Shown: piece after piece, positions 49,835 to 61,768 of the stretch | Position numbering within the stretch: the first letter of the stretch is position 1 | How the letters are laid out: every line of letters begins with the position of its first letter | Source of the DNA: Chitinophaga sedimenti | GTDB lineage: Bacteria; Bacteroidota; Bacteroidia; Chitinophagales; Chitinophagaceae | Assembly: GCF_023156195.1 (NCBI RefSeq) | Contig: NZ_JAKUKA010000001.1 | Location: 4,092,001-4,156,000 of the forward strand | DNA length: 64,000 bases | Reading direction: 5' to 3' | Notes under the pieces: generated by a model | The model's database searches: none | Told to the model about the DNA's origin: nothing | Seen by the model: only the letters and a program-made list of their open reading frames with translations | Program-made: the position numbers and the translations under genes

Positions 49835-52800
49835 TTATTTGGTCACTTCCACCCACTTGCCCGGCACAAACGCGTGTATGTTATTGTCATACATCGCTTC
49901 GGCCGCGGTAGCCGGAAGGTAATACCTTCCGGTGTACGCCGCATTCAGCAGCACCTGGTAAGTAACGGTTTTAGATTCTTCCAGGTTGAAGTATGTATAC
50001 ACCCGGTCATCGCGAATGTCCTGGTAAGTATAGGGCGACACGCGCACCGCGCTGTCATTGCCCATCAGGCGGGTGTTAATGATCTCCCAACCGGACGGGA
50101 ATACCTGTGTAAGCGCCATCTGCTCATAGTAACCACGTTTACCGGGATTACGCAGCGTAACGGTCGCTACAAAGTCTGTTCCCTGACGCAGGATTGTCGG
50201 ATCTATCGCTTTACCTGCACGGGTTTTGTACTCCACGTTCATCGCAAGTATTTCCGGATCGTTGGATGCATAAGGGTTTTCACCGGCTGCTGGCTGACCT
50301 TCGAGAATCAGTCGTACGAACAGCAAACCTTTACTACGATTCGTTACAGCGGCATTGCCTTCCGCAGTACCACGGAACGTCACAGGTACCTGCGCTACAT
50401 AAGTTGCGCTATTCAGGTTACCGGATGTTCCGTTCAGCTGATAAGAAGCGCTCATCGTGCTCCCCGGTTTGTTATCACCACAGTATTTAGCGATCGCGAT
50501 CAATGCATATGCTGTAGTCTGCGTGCTGTACCAGCTGTCTTTCGACAATTCTGCCGCCACCTGGCGTAACAAGGTACCGGCCGCGCTGCGCTGCTTCATC
50601 AATGTTAATACTTCCAGGATCATCGCACGGTCACGGAGATCGGAGCCGAACGTACCGCCCAGTTGTTTGTAAGGTTTCACTTCTGTACCGAGACCCTTAA
50701 TCAAAGCGTTTGCCGCTTCGGGTTGACCAGCCAGCTGGTAAGCTGCTGCCAGTCGCCATTTTGCAGGCACCGACAAATACTGGAATTCCTTCAGGCGGTT
50801 CATGGCGCCCATTTCCGGTGATTTGGCGAGGGCGAGCAGGTACAACCTGTATGACTGGTCAAGGTCTGCGCCGTAGAAATTATTGGAGTTCACCGTCCAC
50901 GCTACCGCTTTATTCTTCTGGTATTTTTTCCATTGGTCCAGGAAGCCCGCAGGCAGTGCGTATCCGCGTTGCTGCGCCTCCAGCATAAAGTGGCCGGCAT
51001 AGTTCGTGCCCCACTCGTCCGACTCGGATGCGCCAGGCCAGTACCCCAGGCCGCCGTCCGACAGCTGGAAGGTTTTTAACCGGCTGATACCTGCCTTTAT
51101 GTTTTTATCAATTTCCGCCTGTCTGTTCGGCGACAATTCTGTGATCGACGACAGGAACAATTGCGGAAACACCGAAGAAGTGGTTTGCTCCACGCAGCCA
51201 TGCGGATATTGAATCAGGTAATTCATGCGTTTACCCAGGTTCAATGGTGGAATAGAAGATACTTCCAGCACACCGGTATTGGTGCCCGCCATACCCACTG
51301 GTGTATAATTGGTATTCCAGGTTTGTCCCGGTTCAACCGCCGCTTCGATCACATTGCTGATATACGGGTTAGGGTTGCGTACAACGAGTTCCACGGTTTC
51401 TTCCGCCTTCTCTTTACCACTGGTAGCCGTAAACGTTACTTTGCCAACACCTGCCTGTGGCCTTACCTGCACATCAAAATAAACTAACTGCTCACCCGGT
51501 TTATCAAACGTAACTGTTTTTGTACGTTCTCCCACCACGTCAAATAATGCATTAGGCGCGATGGTCACATTTACGGTGCGCACATGTGGTTCGAGACCAA
51601 ATACAGTAACAGGCACCTGCGCTGTTTCGGTCGGCCCGAGTACACGCGGCATTGACGTGAGGATCATCAGCGGTTTCTTCACCGCCACTGCCTTTTCCGC
51701 ACGACCATAAGCACCTTCATAGCCTGCCACCACCATGGCTTTCACAGATCCGATATAGGGTGGCAGCTGGAATTCGTGGGTTTGCTTTTCACCTTTCTTC
51801 AGGTGGAAGGGCCCCATAAATTTAACAACTGGCTTAAAGCGGTTAGCTTTGGCGGCGCTGGCATTTTTATTCAGCCCCTCGTCACCACCAATGCTCAGGA
51901 TGCGTTCGAGGTTGGCTCCGTAAGCGCCGATCACATAATCGAACAGGTCCCAGGTTTTAACACCAAGCGCTTCGCGGGCATAAAACGCACCGTGCGGATC
52001 AGGCGTTTTAAATCGCGTAAGGTCCAGCAGGCCTTCGTCCACAATCGCAATGGTATAAGTCATGGCTTTGCCTTTCGCTTCACCAACTGTAATACTTGCT
52101 TTCTCTTCCGGTTTTAACTTATCCGCCATTTTGATGGTGGGCTCCGGATCGTTGCCGGGTTCTCTACCAGGATAGGCACCGTGCCATACATGCGGATCGG
52201 CAGGTCATTCGCGGTTTGCGCGTGTGGCTGCAACAGGCTTACGTTCACATACACGTTCGGCGCCATGGTTTCATCGGCCTTAAACGTATGGATCGTTTGT
52301 CCCTTTGTTGTTTTGATCCATTCCGTTTTCAACACCTTGCTGCCAGATTCGATGCTCACCAATGCGCGGCCGCCTTCGGAGCTTGGGATGGTGAGTGTAA
52401 CGTTTTCGCCAACTTTGTATACGCTTTTGTTAGCGCTGAAAACAAGCATTGCCGCTTCGGCAGGATTCTCCTTGCCCATGCGGTTGGCCCAATCCGGCCA
52501 GTCGATGTACACCGACTTAGATGCCGCGTGGCCGCTTTCTTTATCTTTCACGCGCAACACGTAACGGCCCCAGTCGGGTTGATTAATACGCAGGTTGTAA
52601 GTGCCCTTACCCGCTACGATCGTTACGTCCTGCTTCCCTAAAAACTGGTTGTAGCTATCATTGAAAAAGTTGGAGTAGTCTGCTTCATTTTCGTCCCACC
52701 ACCATCTCCATCTTTCTTTATAAAGACTAACCTCCACGGTACGTGTGCCGGACACCGGGTTACCATTATCATCCACGTTCGCAATGCTCACCGCATGATC

Positions 52801-55400
52801 GCGGCCCGTTACCAGCATTCCCGTCAGCCTGTCGCCTTCCGGTATACGCAGACCAACATAGCTTTTAAATACATGATAGGGCATTGAAAAATGGTCGATG
52901 CTGAAGTCACCGCCCGGTTCAAATACCTTCACTTCAAAGTTGGCATTCAACACACCTGGCGCCTGCTTTTCCACATTCAGATTAGCCGTTAAAGGCGCGC
53001 TGCCGGATTCACCAAGGCTGCCTTCAAAGATGGTTTTGTTTTCTACGGCAAAGCGGGATACGATATCATCAAAACTATATCCATCGAACTTTTTAAAGGT
53101 GGTATTACCTGAAGTAAGCGAGATATCCACTTTAGCCTTCAGGTTCTGCGCCGTAGCACCAAACAGCCACATGGCACTGATGGTACCGGTGCTTCCTTTC
53201 GTCAGCGATTCGCGGCCGAAGTCCACATTAATTTTCAGGCGATTCGGCTTCACCGTTTCCACCCGCACGTTTTTGGTAAACGTGGCGCCACCAACTTTCA
53301 CCTTGGCTACATAGCTACCGGTAATCGCTTCCGATTCTGTAAACGTGTGGAATTTATAAAACCCATCCACCGAAGTATTCTGCGTTAAACGCCGGTACAA
53401 CTGGCCTTTCGGGTTATACAACTCCATCGTTACGGGGTGATTGTCCGGCAGTTTATTGTCTTTATCCTCCAATACGAAAGTGAGGAACAAAGAGTCGCCC
53501 GGCCGCCATACACCGCGTTCACCATAAATAAATCCTTTGATGCCGCTCTGCACTTCCTCCCCTTTTACGTCGAAACGGCTCAATGGCAATGAGCTGCCAT
53601 CGTCCAGTTTCAGGTAACCCCTTTCCGCATCTTTTCTAGCGACGAGCAGGTAGGGTTTTCTTTTCAGTTGCAGACTCGCGAAACCATCGCCGTCGCTCTT
53701 TCCTTTTTCCAGCACGATGCCCCGGTAATCGAGCAGCTCCAGCTCCACGCCGCTCAAAGGTTTAGCGTCGCGAATATCGGTGGCTACCACCAGCATGCTG
53801 TTGTCGTTACCACGCTTCGCAATGAGGCCCAGGTTAGATGACAGGATATTGCGGGAAGCCCATTTGTTCTTGTTATAATAAGAGTTGGAACAAGGACTTT
53901 CACGGGATGACCAGTCGTAACCATAAGGATAATAGCTATCGTAACGGCTCCAGAACTCATCGTCATCATCTATTTTTTCTCCGTAATAATCACCTTCTCC
54001 TTCCTCCTCATCGCTATCGCTGCCTTGCACTTCTTTGCCACTGCAACCCGCCAATGAATAAGATTTGCGAAAACCGAGCGTAACGCGGTAAATCGCGCCG
54101 GGCTCGCTGCGCAGCATTTTCTCCAGGTCAATGTTAAAACGGTTTTTACGATGCAGGTTCAGCGAGCGGTCGAGGTCGAGCCGCACTGTTTTTTGCACAA
54201 CAGGTGTACCCACGCGTCTTAATTCATTGTCCCCGCTCAGGCTGTTCCGTTGCAGGTATTGCGGAATATTCTTTTCGTATATTTTGATAACGGTTACATC
54301 CACGGCGTTCAGGTTCACGGCATCGAAGGGCAGCACCAGCTTGCCGGACGAAGGCATGATTACGCCATTACCAGGAATGCTCACCGAAGGCTGCCTGTTC
54401 TCGAAGGCAACCCGCATACTAACGGACTGGGGCAAACGCTGATCGTTCACGTTGAGGATGCCCTCATTCACCGCCAGGTTATACTGTCCTTCCACATGCT
54501 CCGGCATATAGATTTTCACTTCGCTGCCTTCTACCGCGAACCGCAGATCGCTCACACCGGCAATGCCCAGCATACCGTCGAGGCTCTGCGAAGCGTTCAG
54601 CGGGTCGGAGAACTGCACCAGCAGGTATTGCTCCGGTTCGTACACCGGGCGCACGTCCAGCACTTTAAAATCGCCGATGGCCGGCACTTTCAGGTTGCGG
54701 GCGCCTTCTGTGCTGATCGACAACGGCTTACCGTTCCAGCTTAATTGCAGATCGTTCGCGCTGTTCGTTCTCGGAATATTACCGATGGTAAATTTATGTT
54801 CGCGCCCCGCCGGGTTATGTTGCCAGGTAATGGCCAGCCGTTTCCCTGGTACTGGTTCGTTAATATTTTTTCAATGTTCTGCGGATCTTCCACGTCAGCC
54901 GTGTACAATACACCGCTCAGGCTCATCCTGTCCAGCGAGGTGTTGCCCCAGGCTTTCAAGCCCTGGTCTTCCACCGAAAACGCCGGTTTAATTACCTCGA
55001 AATCGAAGTCAAACGACGATAGATCTTTAGGCACATCTTTGATAACCTTGCCCAATTTGAAGGTCGCTTTGTAAGCCTTACCGGGCGCCATGTTCTCGTT
55101 TGGCCGGAATTCGATGGTCGAAGCATCTACCCAATATGCCTTTCCTTTTATTGCAGGAGAGAAATCGAACAAATCGGAGCTTACTTCCTCGTTCGCCGCA
55201 TGCGGTTCACTGCTGGGACCTGCCAGCTGAATACGAATGGGACTCTGTTTGGAAATAATACCGGTCGTATATGCTTCTACGTATTTCGCAAAAGCAGGAT
55301 CAATAACTTTCCGGGCACTGCGGCAAGCAAAGAGAAAAAGAAGCGCAGCCATACACAGTACGAGTGCGGAGAGCACCGTCTTGAATTGTTTTGGGTACAT
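49835..55400 (-). CDS. Bacterial alpha-2-macroglobulin lipoprotein (two frameshifts)
   Basis: About 1855 residues. The signal LVLCMAALLFLFACRSARK has a lipobox, then come MG domains, a bait region and the thioester domain with YPHGCVEQTT (Cys-x-Glu-Gln, the protease-trapping thioester), near residue 1360. A tyrosine- and acid-rich insert (about residues 440-495) resembles that of other Bacteroidota homologues. One base is missing near 54780 (restored QHNPAGREHKFTIGNIPRT) and one C near 52158 (ENPGNDPEPTIKMADKL). It should covalently trap attacking proteases at the cell surface. pbpC follows. Confidence 0.92.
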
Positions 55401-55466
55401 GGACCTAGGTTTTTAGGACTTGAATAATTAAAGGTAATTAATAATTGCATGTGGCAAAAAGAACGT

Positions 55467-56957
55467 TTATGCCATTCTCCCTTTCTGCAGGCGGATGAAT
55501 TTATCTACGCAGGCAGGCAGTTCTTCTTCGTAATGGGTCACATATATCATCGTTACGAAAAGATGGCTGCATAAGGTTTCCAGAATATGTTTGAAGTGCG
55601 CCTTTTGCTGGGCATCTAGGCCCTGACATGGCTCGTCAAGGATAAGCAATGGCGGATTCTTTACCAATGCCCGCGCCAGCAAAGTCAGGCGTTGCGCGCT
55701 GTCTGGCACACCTTTAAACGGCGCTGCCCCATATTGGCCAATACCCAGCACCTCCATCCAACCGCGGGCCGTCTGTAGCTGTTCCGGCGTGCATGCTTTT
55801 ACGTAACCAATGGTATCGTGGAAGCCTGAGCCAGCCACCTGCTCACAAGTTGCGCTGGAATTAAAGTATTGATGCAGCTCGGGCGATACAAACCCGATCC
55901 GCTTTTTAATATCCCAAATGCTTTCGCCGCTGCCACGCTTACGGTCGAACAACACAATTTTGTTAGCATACCCTTGCGGGTTGTCGGCATTAATCAGGCT
56001 TAATAAGGTAGATTTACCGGCACCGTTCGGGCCAGACAATGCCCATTTATCACCGGCCTTTACTTCCCAGTTGATACCGTCGAGGATAACATTGCCGCCA
56101 TACTGTACATGCACGTTCTCCATCCGTACCATATATTCAAAGTCTGGATACTTTGGAACATCGGCTACCAGCGCGGCAATGCGGTCAGCATCCATGCTAA
56201 ACTCCGCTTCATGAACAACCGGGCGGGGACGGGCCATAAACGCCTCACGGGTATACGTTCCCGCAATGCCGCCTTCTTCCAGTTCCAGTACATGGGTAAT
56301 GGAAGATGGGATCTCGGTATAGGAGGTTACCAGTATCACGGTAGTACCCGTGGCCACCACGCGGTCAACGATATCCGGGAAGTTCCTGCGCGCCTGTACA
56401 TCCAGGCCCACAAAGGGGTTATCGAGCAGCAGGAACTGCGGCTTTTTCAGCAGGGCTTTGGCAATCATCGTCCGGCGGGTCTCCCCGTTCGAAAGTTTGA
56501 TCACCTCTTTGTCCAGCAGCGGCGTCAGGTTCAGGGCATCCAGCACGCTGTCTGCCTCCGCCCCGTTCTCAAACAGGTACTCACGTACGGTAAGCGAATC
56601 TTCCGAATCGGAACTATTAAAGCGTTGCTGGTAGTAAAAGTCGCCCGCCATGTTGGAGCGGTTGCGGAATTCGTGGTGGCTGGACACCTGCGCAATCAGG
56701 TTCCGGTAGGTAAAGTAAGGATCGCTAATCGTATGCGCAGCAGCATAATCATCATAAAAATGATGACGGATACTCCCATTGATCACGTTAAACTTGCCCA
56801 AAATGGTTTGCAACAGGGCGGTTTTACCCGAGCCTGCCGGTCCCACGATGGCCCACTGCTCCCCTTTATTTACCTCCCAGCTCAGGTTGGTGAACAGGGT
56901 TTTATCCAGGTATCTTACGGTAATATGTGCTAACGAAATGAATCGCTGGTCTGCCAT
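55467..56957 (-). CDS. Two-domain ABC ATPase, ModF/PhrA-like
   Basis: A 496-residue protein with two fused ATPase domains: Walker A GPAGSGKTALL (about residue 38) and GPNGAGKSTLL (about residue 310), Walker B LLLDNPFVGLD and LLILDEPCQGLD, both followed by H-loop regions. The first Walker B has Asn in place of the catalytic Glu, as in some ModF-type proteins, so only the second site may hydrolyse ATP. There is no membrane domain. ModF is linked to molybdate transport in other bacteria, but no molybdate genes are near, so the role here is open. Confidence 0.85.
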   Translation of the reverse strand: MADQRFISLAHITVRYLDKTLFTNLSWEVNKGEQWAIVGPAGSGKTALLQTILGKFNVINGSIRHHFYDDYAAAHTISDPYFTYRNLIAQVSSHHEFRNRSNMAGDFYYQQRFNSSDSEDSLTVREYLFENGAEADSVLDALNLTPLLDKEVIKLSNGETRRTMIAKALLKKPQFLLLDNPFVGLDVQARRNFPDIVDRVVATGTTVILVTSYTEIPSSITHVLELEEGGIAGTYTREAFMARPRPVVHEAEFSMDADRIAALVADVPKYPDFEYMVRMENVHVQYGGNVILDGINWEVKAGDKWALSGPNGAGKSTLLSLINADNPQGYANKIVLFDRKRGSGESIWDIKKRIGFVSPELHQYFNSSATCEQVAGSGFHDTIGYVKACTPEQLQTARGWMEVLGIGQYGAAPFKGVPDSAQRLTLLARALVKNPPLLILDEPCQGLDAQQKAHFKHILETLCSHLFVTMIYVTHYEEELPACVDKFIRLQKGRMA

Positions 56958-57031
56958 GGTTCCACTACTATTGGTCTACAAAGTTTAAAATTGGGAAAAT
57001 TAGCGGGATAACAAAAGCCTTCCTTCATAAA

Positions 57032-57063
57032 TTTGTCCTAAACTTGGGACTTATTACCTTTTG
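57032..57063 (+). promoter_or_regulatory. Promoter of the GNAT gene, near leaderless
   Basis: TTTG (57032-57035), a 19-base spacer and TACCTTTTG (57055-57063) fit the Bacteroidota consensus closely. The ATG is at 57069, so transcription would start within a few bases of the start codon. Confidence 0.55.
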
Positions 57064-57068
57064 TGCAT

Positions 57069-57511
57069 ATGAAATGGATCAAGAAAACGTTCGCGGAACT
57101 GAGCACCGCCGAACTGTACGACATCCTGGCGCTGCGAAGCGCGGTGTTTGTAGTGGAGCAGCATTGCAACTACCGGGACATGGACTACAACGACCAGAAA
57201 GCCCACCATCTTATGGGATTTGATGAACAGGGCCGCCTGTCTGCCTACACCCGCCTGTTCCCCGCCGGCGTTACGTTCGACATGGCCTCCATTGGCCGCG
57301 TACTCACTGCCGCGCATGCACGGGGAACCGGCGCAGGTAAGGAGTTAATGCAGGCCAGCATCGACGCGGTAGAAAAACATGGGGAAAAGGACCGATCAAG
57401 ATTGGCGCGCAGCTTTACCTGAAGCGGTTTTACGAATCGTTTGGATTTGTAAAGGCGAGTGAGATGTATTATGAGGATGATATCGAACATATTAAAATGA
57501 TCCGGCAATAA
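57069..57511 (+). CDS. GNAT family N-acetyltransferase, ElaA-like (one frameshift)
   Basis: About 147 residues. ElaA-like marks: ILALRSAVFVVEQHCNYRDM near the start, then ASIGRVLTAAHARGTGAGKEL, the acetyl-CoA loop. One base is missing near 57388; restoring it gives PIKIGAQLYLKRFYESFGFV, the typical end, with stop at 57511. The start is the ATG at 57069; an upstream GTG is less likely. The substrate is unknown. It sits under a promoter very close to its start codon. Confidence 0.85.
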
Positions 57512-57515
57512 GTAA

Positions 57516-57543
57516 AAAGGCTGCCATCGCCGGCAGCCTTTCA
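57516..57543. terminator. Convergent terminator between GNAT and DUF6048
   Basis: AAAGGCTGCC and GGCAGCCTTT form a perfect 10-bp stem with a 6-base loop, and A/T tails on both sides. Confidence 0.8.
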
Positions 57544-57549
57544 ATATGG

Positions 57550-58269
57550 TTACTTTCTCGTTTTTATCTCCATCACTTTCGTATGCACCTTATATAAAGG
57601 AATAAAGTACGACACGTTATACATCACATCGAACTGGTTCCCCTTGTTCCCTTTACCATAACCCGGAATCACCAGCGCCGGAAAATCCCGGTTAGCCAGC
57701 CCCTTGTTCAGCAAAATACGGTCACGCAAGCTCCAGCCCATGTAAAAGTTCCTGAACACCTCTGCGCGGATGCCGATCAGTAACTCCACCCAATGCGCGG
57801 TAGCATTGGTTTTAGGATAACTGGAACTATAATCTCCCCAAATGGGATCATGCACGGTGTAAGTAGGAATATCGTAACTGAAAGCAGCAAACCCGTAACG
57901 GGCGCCTACATAGATGATGTTCTTTTCTCCCGGGTCCCGCTTTTTCAGCAGGTTGTAGTCCACCCCCAGCGTAACGGATGCTCCGTTGCCTTTATAGGAG
58001 TAGTTACTGTCAGTATGAGAGGTATTATTATAACTTAATTCTCCCGCGAAGTACAGGTTGCGGCTGTATTGCGCGTCGGCGGCGACCGTTACATCGGTAC
58101 GGTACGGCTGAAAGTACTTGAGGGCAAAGCGGGTAATGTCCACGCCCAGGCGGAGGCCGCCCTGTATTTCCACCGGTTTGTAAGTGGTATCCTTAATCGC
58201 CTGCGCGCCGGCAGTGCCGGCGGCGGTCAGCAAAAGGAGACTAAAAAAACAGCGTAAGCGTAGTTGCAT
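57550..58269 (-). CDS. DUF6048 family outer-membrane-like protein
   Basis: A 239-residue protein with a signal peptide (FFSLLLLTAAGTAGAQA) and many amphipathic beta strands (VDYNLLKKRDPGEKNIIYVG, MGWSLRDRILLNKG), as expected for a small barrel or porin-like protein. It belongs to DUF6048 and overlaps the end of the DUF6452 gene by 29 bases, the usual pair in Bacteroidota. Function is unknown to me; the overlap suggests a shared complex. It is intact. Confidence 0.75.
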   Translation of the reverse strand: MQLRLRCFFSLLLLTAAGTAGAQAIKDTTYKPVEIQGGLRLGVDITRFALKYFQPYRTDVTVAADAQYSRNLYFAGELSYNNTSHTDSNYSYKGNGASVTLGVDYNLLKKRDPGEKNIIYVGARYGFAAFSYDIPTYTVHDPIWGDYSSSYPKTNATAHWVELLIGIRAEVFRNFYMGWSLRDRILLNKGLANRDFPALVIPGYGKGNKGNQFDVMYNVSYFIPLYKVHTKVMEIKTRK

Positions 58270-58728
58270 TGTCCGTAGTTACTTGCGTTGAATTGATGAC
58301 GACCGAATCGATCTCGTTATATGTGCTAAAGATAGTATCAATGTTAAAATAATTCACAAATCCACAGCCGGCGGAAATGAAATGCGGCACCCGCTTGTAA
58401 CGGAACGTAATCGTATCCGCCCCACTGGTACTGGTCGCCTTCAGGTAAAACCGGGACGAGTCCGCCAGACCGTTCAGCGGCAGCTGTACACCACGATAAC
58501 CCGCCTGGCGGGCTAACAGCGTATCATTATCTATCGCAAAGATGGTCAGCGACGGCAGCACAGAGTCGCGTACCACGTCGTTTCGTCCGGAGGTATCCGG
58601 TATTTGAAGCTCACGCCGGCAAAAGTATCTGTTTTGGAATTACAGACTTTTGTTTCATCATCGCAGGCAGTAAACCCAATTACCACCAGCGCCATAACGG
58701 CCAGCGCTTTTTGCAGCGTTTTCTTCAT
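58241..58728 (-). CDS. DUF6452 family lipoprotein (one frameshift)
   Basis: About 162 residues. The signal ALAVMALVVIGFTACDDE has a lipobox; the mature part is rich in beta strands and carries two further Cys (KVCNSKTD and SAGCGFVNY), as in DUF6452. One base is missing near 58580; restoring it gives NDVVRDSVLPSLTIFAID. The gene overlaps the downstream DUF6048 gene by 29 bases. The pair may work together at the outer membrane. Confidence 0.75.
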
Positions 58729-58754
58729 GAGGCAATATTAATAAAAAGCCGGCA

Positions 58755-61632
58755 TTAACGTTTTAACTCCAGTTTAAGGAACTTGGCCGTGTGGCTTTCT
58801 TTACACTTGATCAATTCCTCGGGTGTACCGGTGCAGAGGATCTGCCCACCGCCCTCGCCGCCTTCGGGGCCAAGGTCTACGAGGTAATCCGCCGTTTTGA
58901 TCACGTCCAGGTTATGTTCGATCACCAGTACGGTATTGCCGCGGTCTACCAGCTTGTTCAACACGCCCAACAGGAGCTGAATGTCCGGAAGTGCAGCCCC
59001 GTAGTGGGTTCATCGAGGATGTAAATGGTTTTGCCGGTATCTTTCTTGGAAAGTTCGGTAGACAGCTTTACACGTTGCGCCTCGCCCCCGCTGAGAGTTA
59101 CAGCACTTTGTCCCAGGGTAATGTACCCTAAGCCCACATCCTGCAGGGTTTTAATTTTGCGGTAGATGTAAGGTACGGGTTGGAAAAACTCCACAGCCTC
59201 GTCCACCGTCATGTCCAGCATATCGGAAATGGATTTTCCTTTATAACGGATCTCTAATGTTTCGCGGTTGTAGCGGCGGCCATTACATTTTTCGCAGTGT
59301 ACGAACACATCGGGCAAAAAGTTCATTTCGATGGTGCGTACGCCGGCGCCTTCACAAACATCGCAGCGGCCACCTTTCACATTAAAAGAGAAACGGCCGG
59401 CATTGTACCCGCGGATCTTGGCTTCGGGCACGGCAGCCAGCAGCGTGCGGATATCGGTAAAGAACCCGCAATAGGTCGCCGGGTTACTGCGCGGTGTGCG
59501 GCCGATCGGCGACTGGTCTATTTCAATTACTTTATCGATGTGCTCCAATCCTTTGATGCTTTTGTACGGCATCGGCACCTGCTTGCTGTCGTACGCATGT
59601 TTGGAAAGGATCGGGTACAGTGTTTCGTTGATGAGGGTCGATTTGCCGCTGCCGGAAACACCGGTCACGCAAATAAACGTGCCGAGTGGCAGGACGAGGT
59701 CCACGTTTTTCAGGTTATTGCCGTTAGCCCCTTTCAGCTCCAGCTTTTTGCCATTGCCTTTGCGGCGCACAGGCACTTCGCCAGTTTCGTGCAAACCTTT
59801 CAGGTAGCCTGCCGTGGGCGTATCCAGCTTTAGCACATCGGCGGGAATGCCCTGTGCTACGATACGGCCGCCGTGTTTACCGGCGCCCGGACCAATATCG
59901 ATCAGGTAATCGGCGTGCAGCATGATGTCTTTATCGTGCTCAACCACAATTACCGTATTGCCCATTTCTTTCAGGTTGCGCAATGCATCGATGAGCCGCA
60001 TGTTATCGCGCTGGTGCAAACCAATGCTCGGCTCATCCGGGATGTACGTAATGCCCATCAGCTGGGAGCCTATCTGCGTAGCCAGGCGGATACGCTGTGA
60101 TTCGCCACCGCTCAACGTACGGGTAGCGCGGTTCAGGGTCAGGTACGTAAGCCCTACGTCCAGCAAAAAGCCGGTACGTTCGCGGATCTCTTTCAGGATA
60201 TCTTTGGCGATAACGTTCTGTTTCTTATCCAGTCGTTTTTCAAGGTCCCTAAACCAAACCGCCATTTTATCCAGGTTCATATTCCCGATCTCGGAAATAT
60301 TTTTACCATCTATCTTGAAGTAGAGACTTTCCTTTCTTAAACGGCTGCCGTTACATTCCGGGCAAGCGCTGAGCTGCATGAACCCTTCGGCCCAGCTGCG
60401 CACGTGTTCGGAAGAGGTGTCGTTAAAATACCGTCTTACCATGTTCACCACGCCCTCGTATTCGGAATTCACCATGGTAGCCGCTGCATCCTCATCATCC
60501 CCTACTTCCACTTCCAGCTTACCATTTTCATCGCCGAACAACACGAGGTTCAGGGCTTTTTCCGGTAAGGATGAAATAGGGGCGGTGAGGGAAAATTTAT
60601 GTTTGCGCGCAAGTGTCTGTATCTGCTTAAAGGAAAAGCTGTCGCGGGATTCGCCTAATGGAACGATACCGCCGTCCGTAATGGATTTCGAACGGTCCGG
60701 GATCACATCGTCCATATTGATCTGGTAAATGGTACCAGGCCTTTGCAACGCGGGCACGCACCATACGGCGAGTTAAACGAAAACGTATTTGGCGAAGGCT
60801 CTTCGTATGACAGGCCCGTTTCCTCACACATCAGCTGGCGGCTGTACTGCATCAATTTGCCGGAGTCGTTGTCCATCACGAACATCAGACCCTTACCCAT
60901 CGTCAGCGCCTTCTGCACGCTCTGGCTCATGCGCACCCGCGCATCTTCCATTACCTGCAGCCGGTCTATCACCAGCTCGATGTCGTGGATCTTGTAACGA
61001 TCTACCTGCATACGTTCCTTCAGGTCCTGTATTTCGCCATCCACACGCACTTTCACGTAGCCCTGTTTACGCACCTGCTCAAACAATTCGCGGTAGTGAC
61101 CTTTACGGCCACGCACCAGCGGCGCCAGCACCACGATCTTCTTTTTGTTCGCAGTGCGGAACAGGTGTTCCATGATCTCCTCTTCGGAGAAACGGGTCAT
61201 CTGTTTGCCGGTATTGTAAGAGTAAGCCGTGCCTACACGGGCGTAGAGCAGGCGGAGAAAGTCGTATATCTCGGTGATCGTCCCCACGGTAGAGCGGGGA
61301 TTTTTATTCGTTGTTTTCTGCTCAATGGAAATCACCGGGGAAAGACCCGTGATCTTATCCACATCGGGACGTTCCATATCGCCGATGAACTGGCGGGCGT
61401 AGGCGGAAAAGCTTTCCATGTAACGGCGCTGTCCTTCCGCATAAATGGTATCAAAGGCCAGGGAAGATTTTCCGCTGCCACTGATGCCGGTAATTACAAC
61501 CAGTTTATTCTTGGGGATCCTGATGTCCAGGTTTTTAAGATTGTGCTCGCGGGCGCCATAAACTTCTATCTGTTCATCGCTGTTAATTACCGGAGCTATC
61601 TCTGCTTTTTGACTATTCTTTTGCTTTGCCAT
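58755..61632 (-). CDS. uvrA: Excinuclease ABC subunit A (two frameshifts)
   Basis: About 959 residues. The start is the ATG at 61632 (MAKQKNSQKAEIAPVINSDE). It has Walker A GISGSGKSSLAFDT, a zinc site CPRCKG, UvrA insertion domains, signature LSGGESQRIRLATQ, the second Walker A GVSGSGKSTLINETL, zinc Cys pairs CDVCEGAG and CEKCNGRRYN, and LSGGEAQRVKLSTEL. The first ATPase Walker B reads YIPDEPSIGL, with Pro where Leu is nearly universal (CCG for CTG). One base is missing near 60750 and one near 58968; corrections join the parts. It finds DNA lesions with UvrB. Confidence 0.95.
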
Positions 61633-61708
61633 AACATTCCTCGAAACCAAAGTACTAAGTTACGGTAAAGCAGGGAGAAAGCAATTTTCGCGGGCGGTGG
61701 TAAACAGC

Positions 61709-61749
61709 AAAAAAACACCCTGCTGCCCGGCATGCGGGCAACAGGGTGA
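61709..61749 (-). terminator. Terminator after the metallophosphoesterase
   Basis: On the minus strand CACCCTG..GCCCG and CGGGC..CAGGGTG form a long stem around CATG, followed by a run of seven T. Confidence 0.85.
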
Positions 61750-61768
61750 AAAACAGGCAGATAGATAT

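Noticed and set aside
56109..56933. 274-codon open frame on the plus strand
   Set aside because: It is antisense to the two-domain ABC ATPase, which has both Walker A motifs. No signal or domain is visible in the plus-strand reading.
60985..61668. 227-codon open frame on the plus strand
   Set aside because: It is antisense to uvrA. Composition and lack of any domain argue against it.
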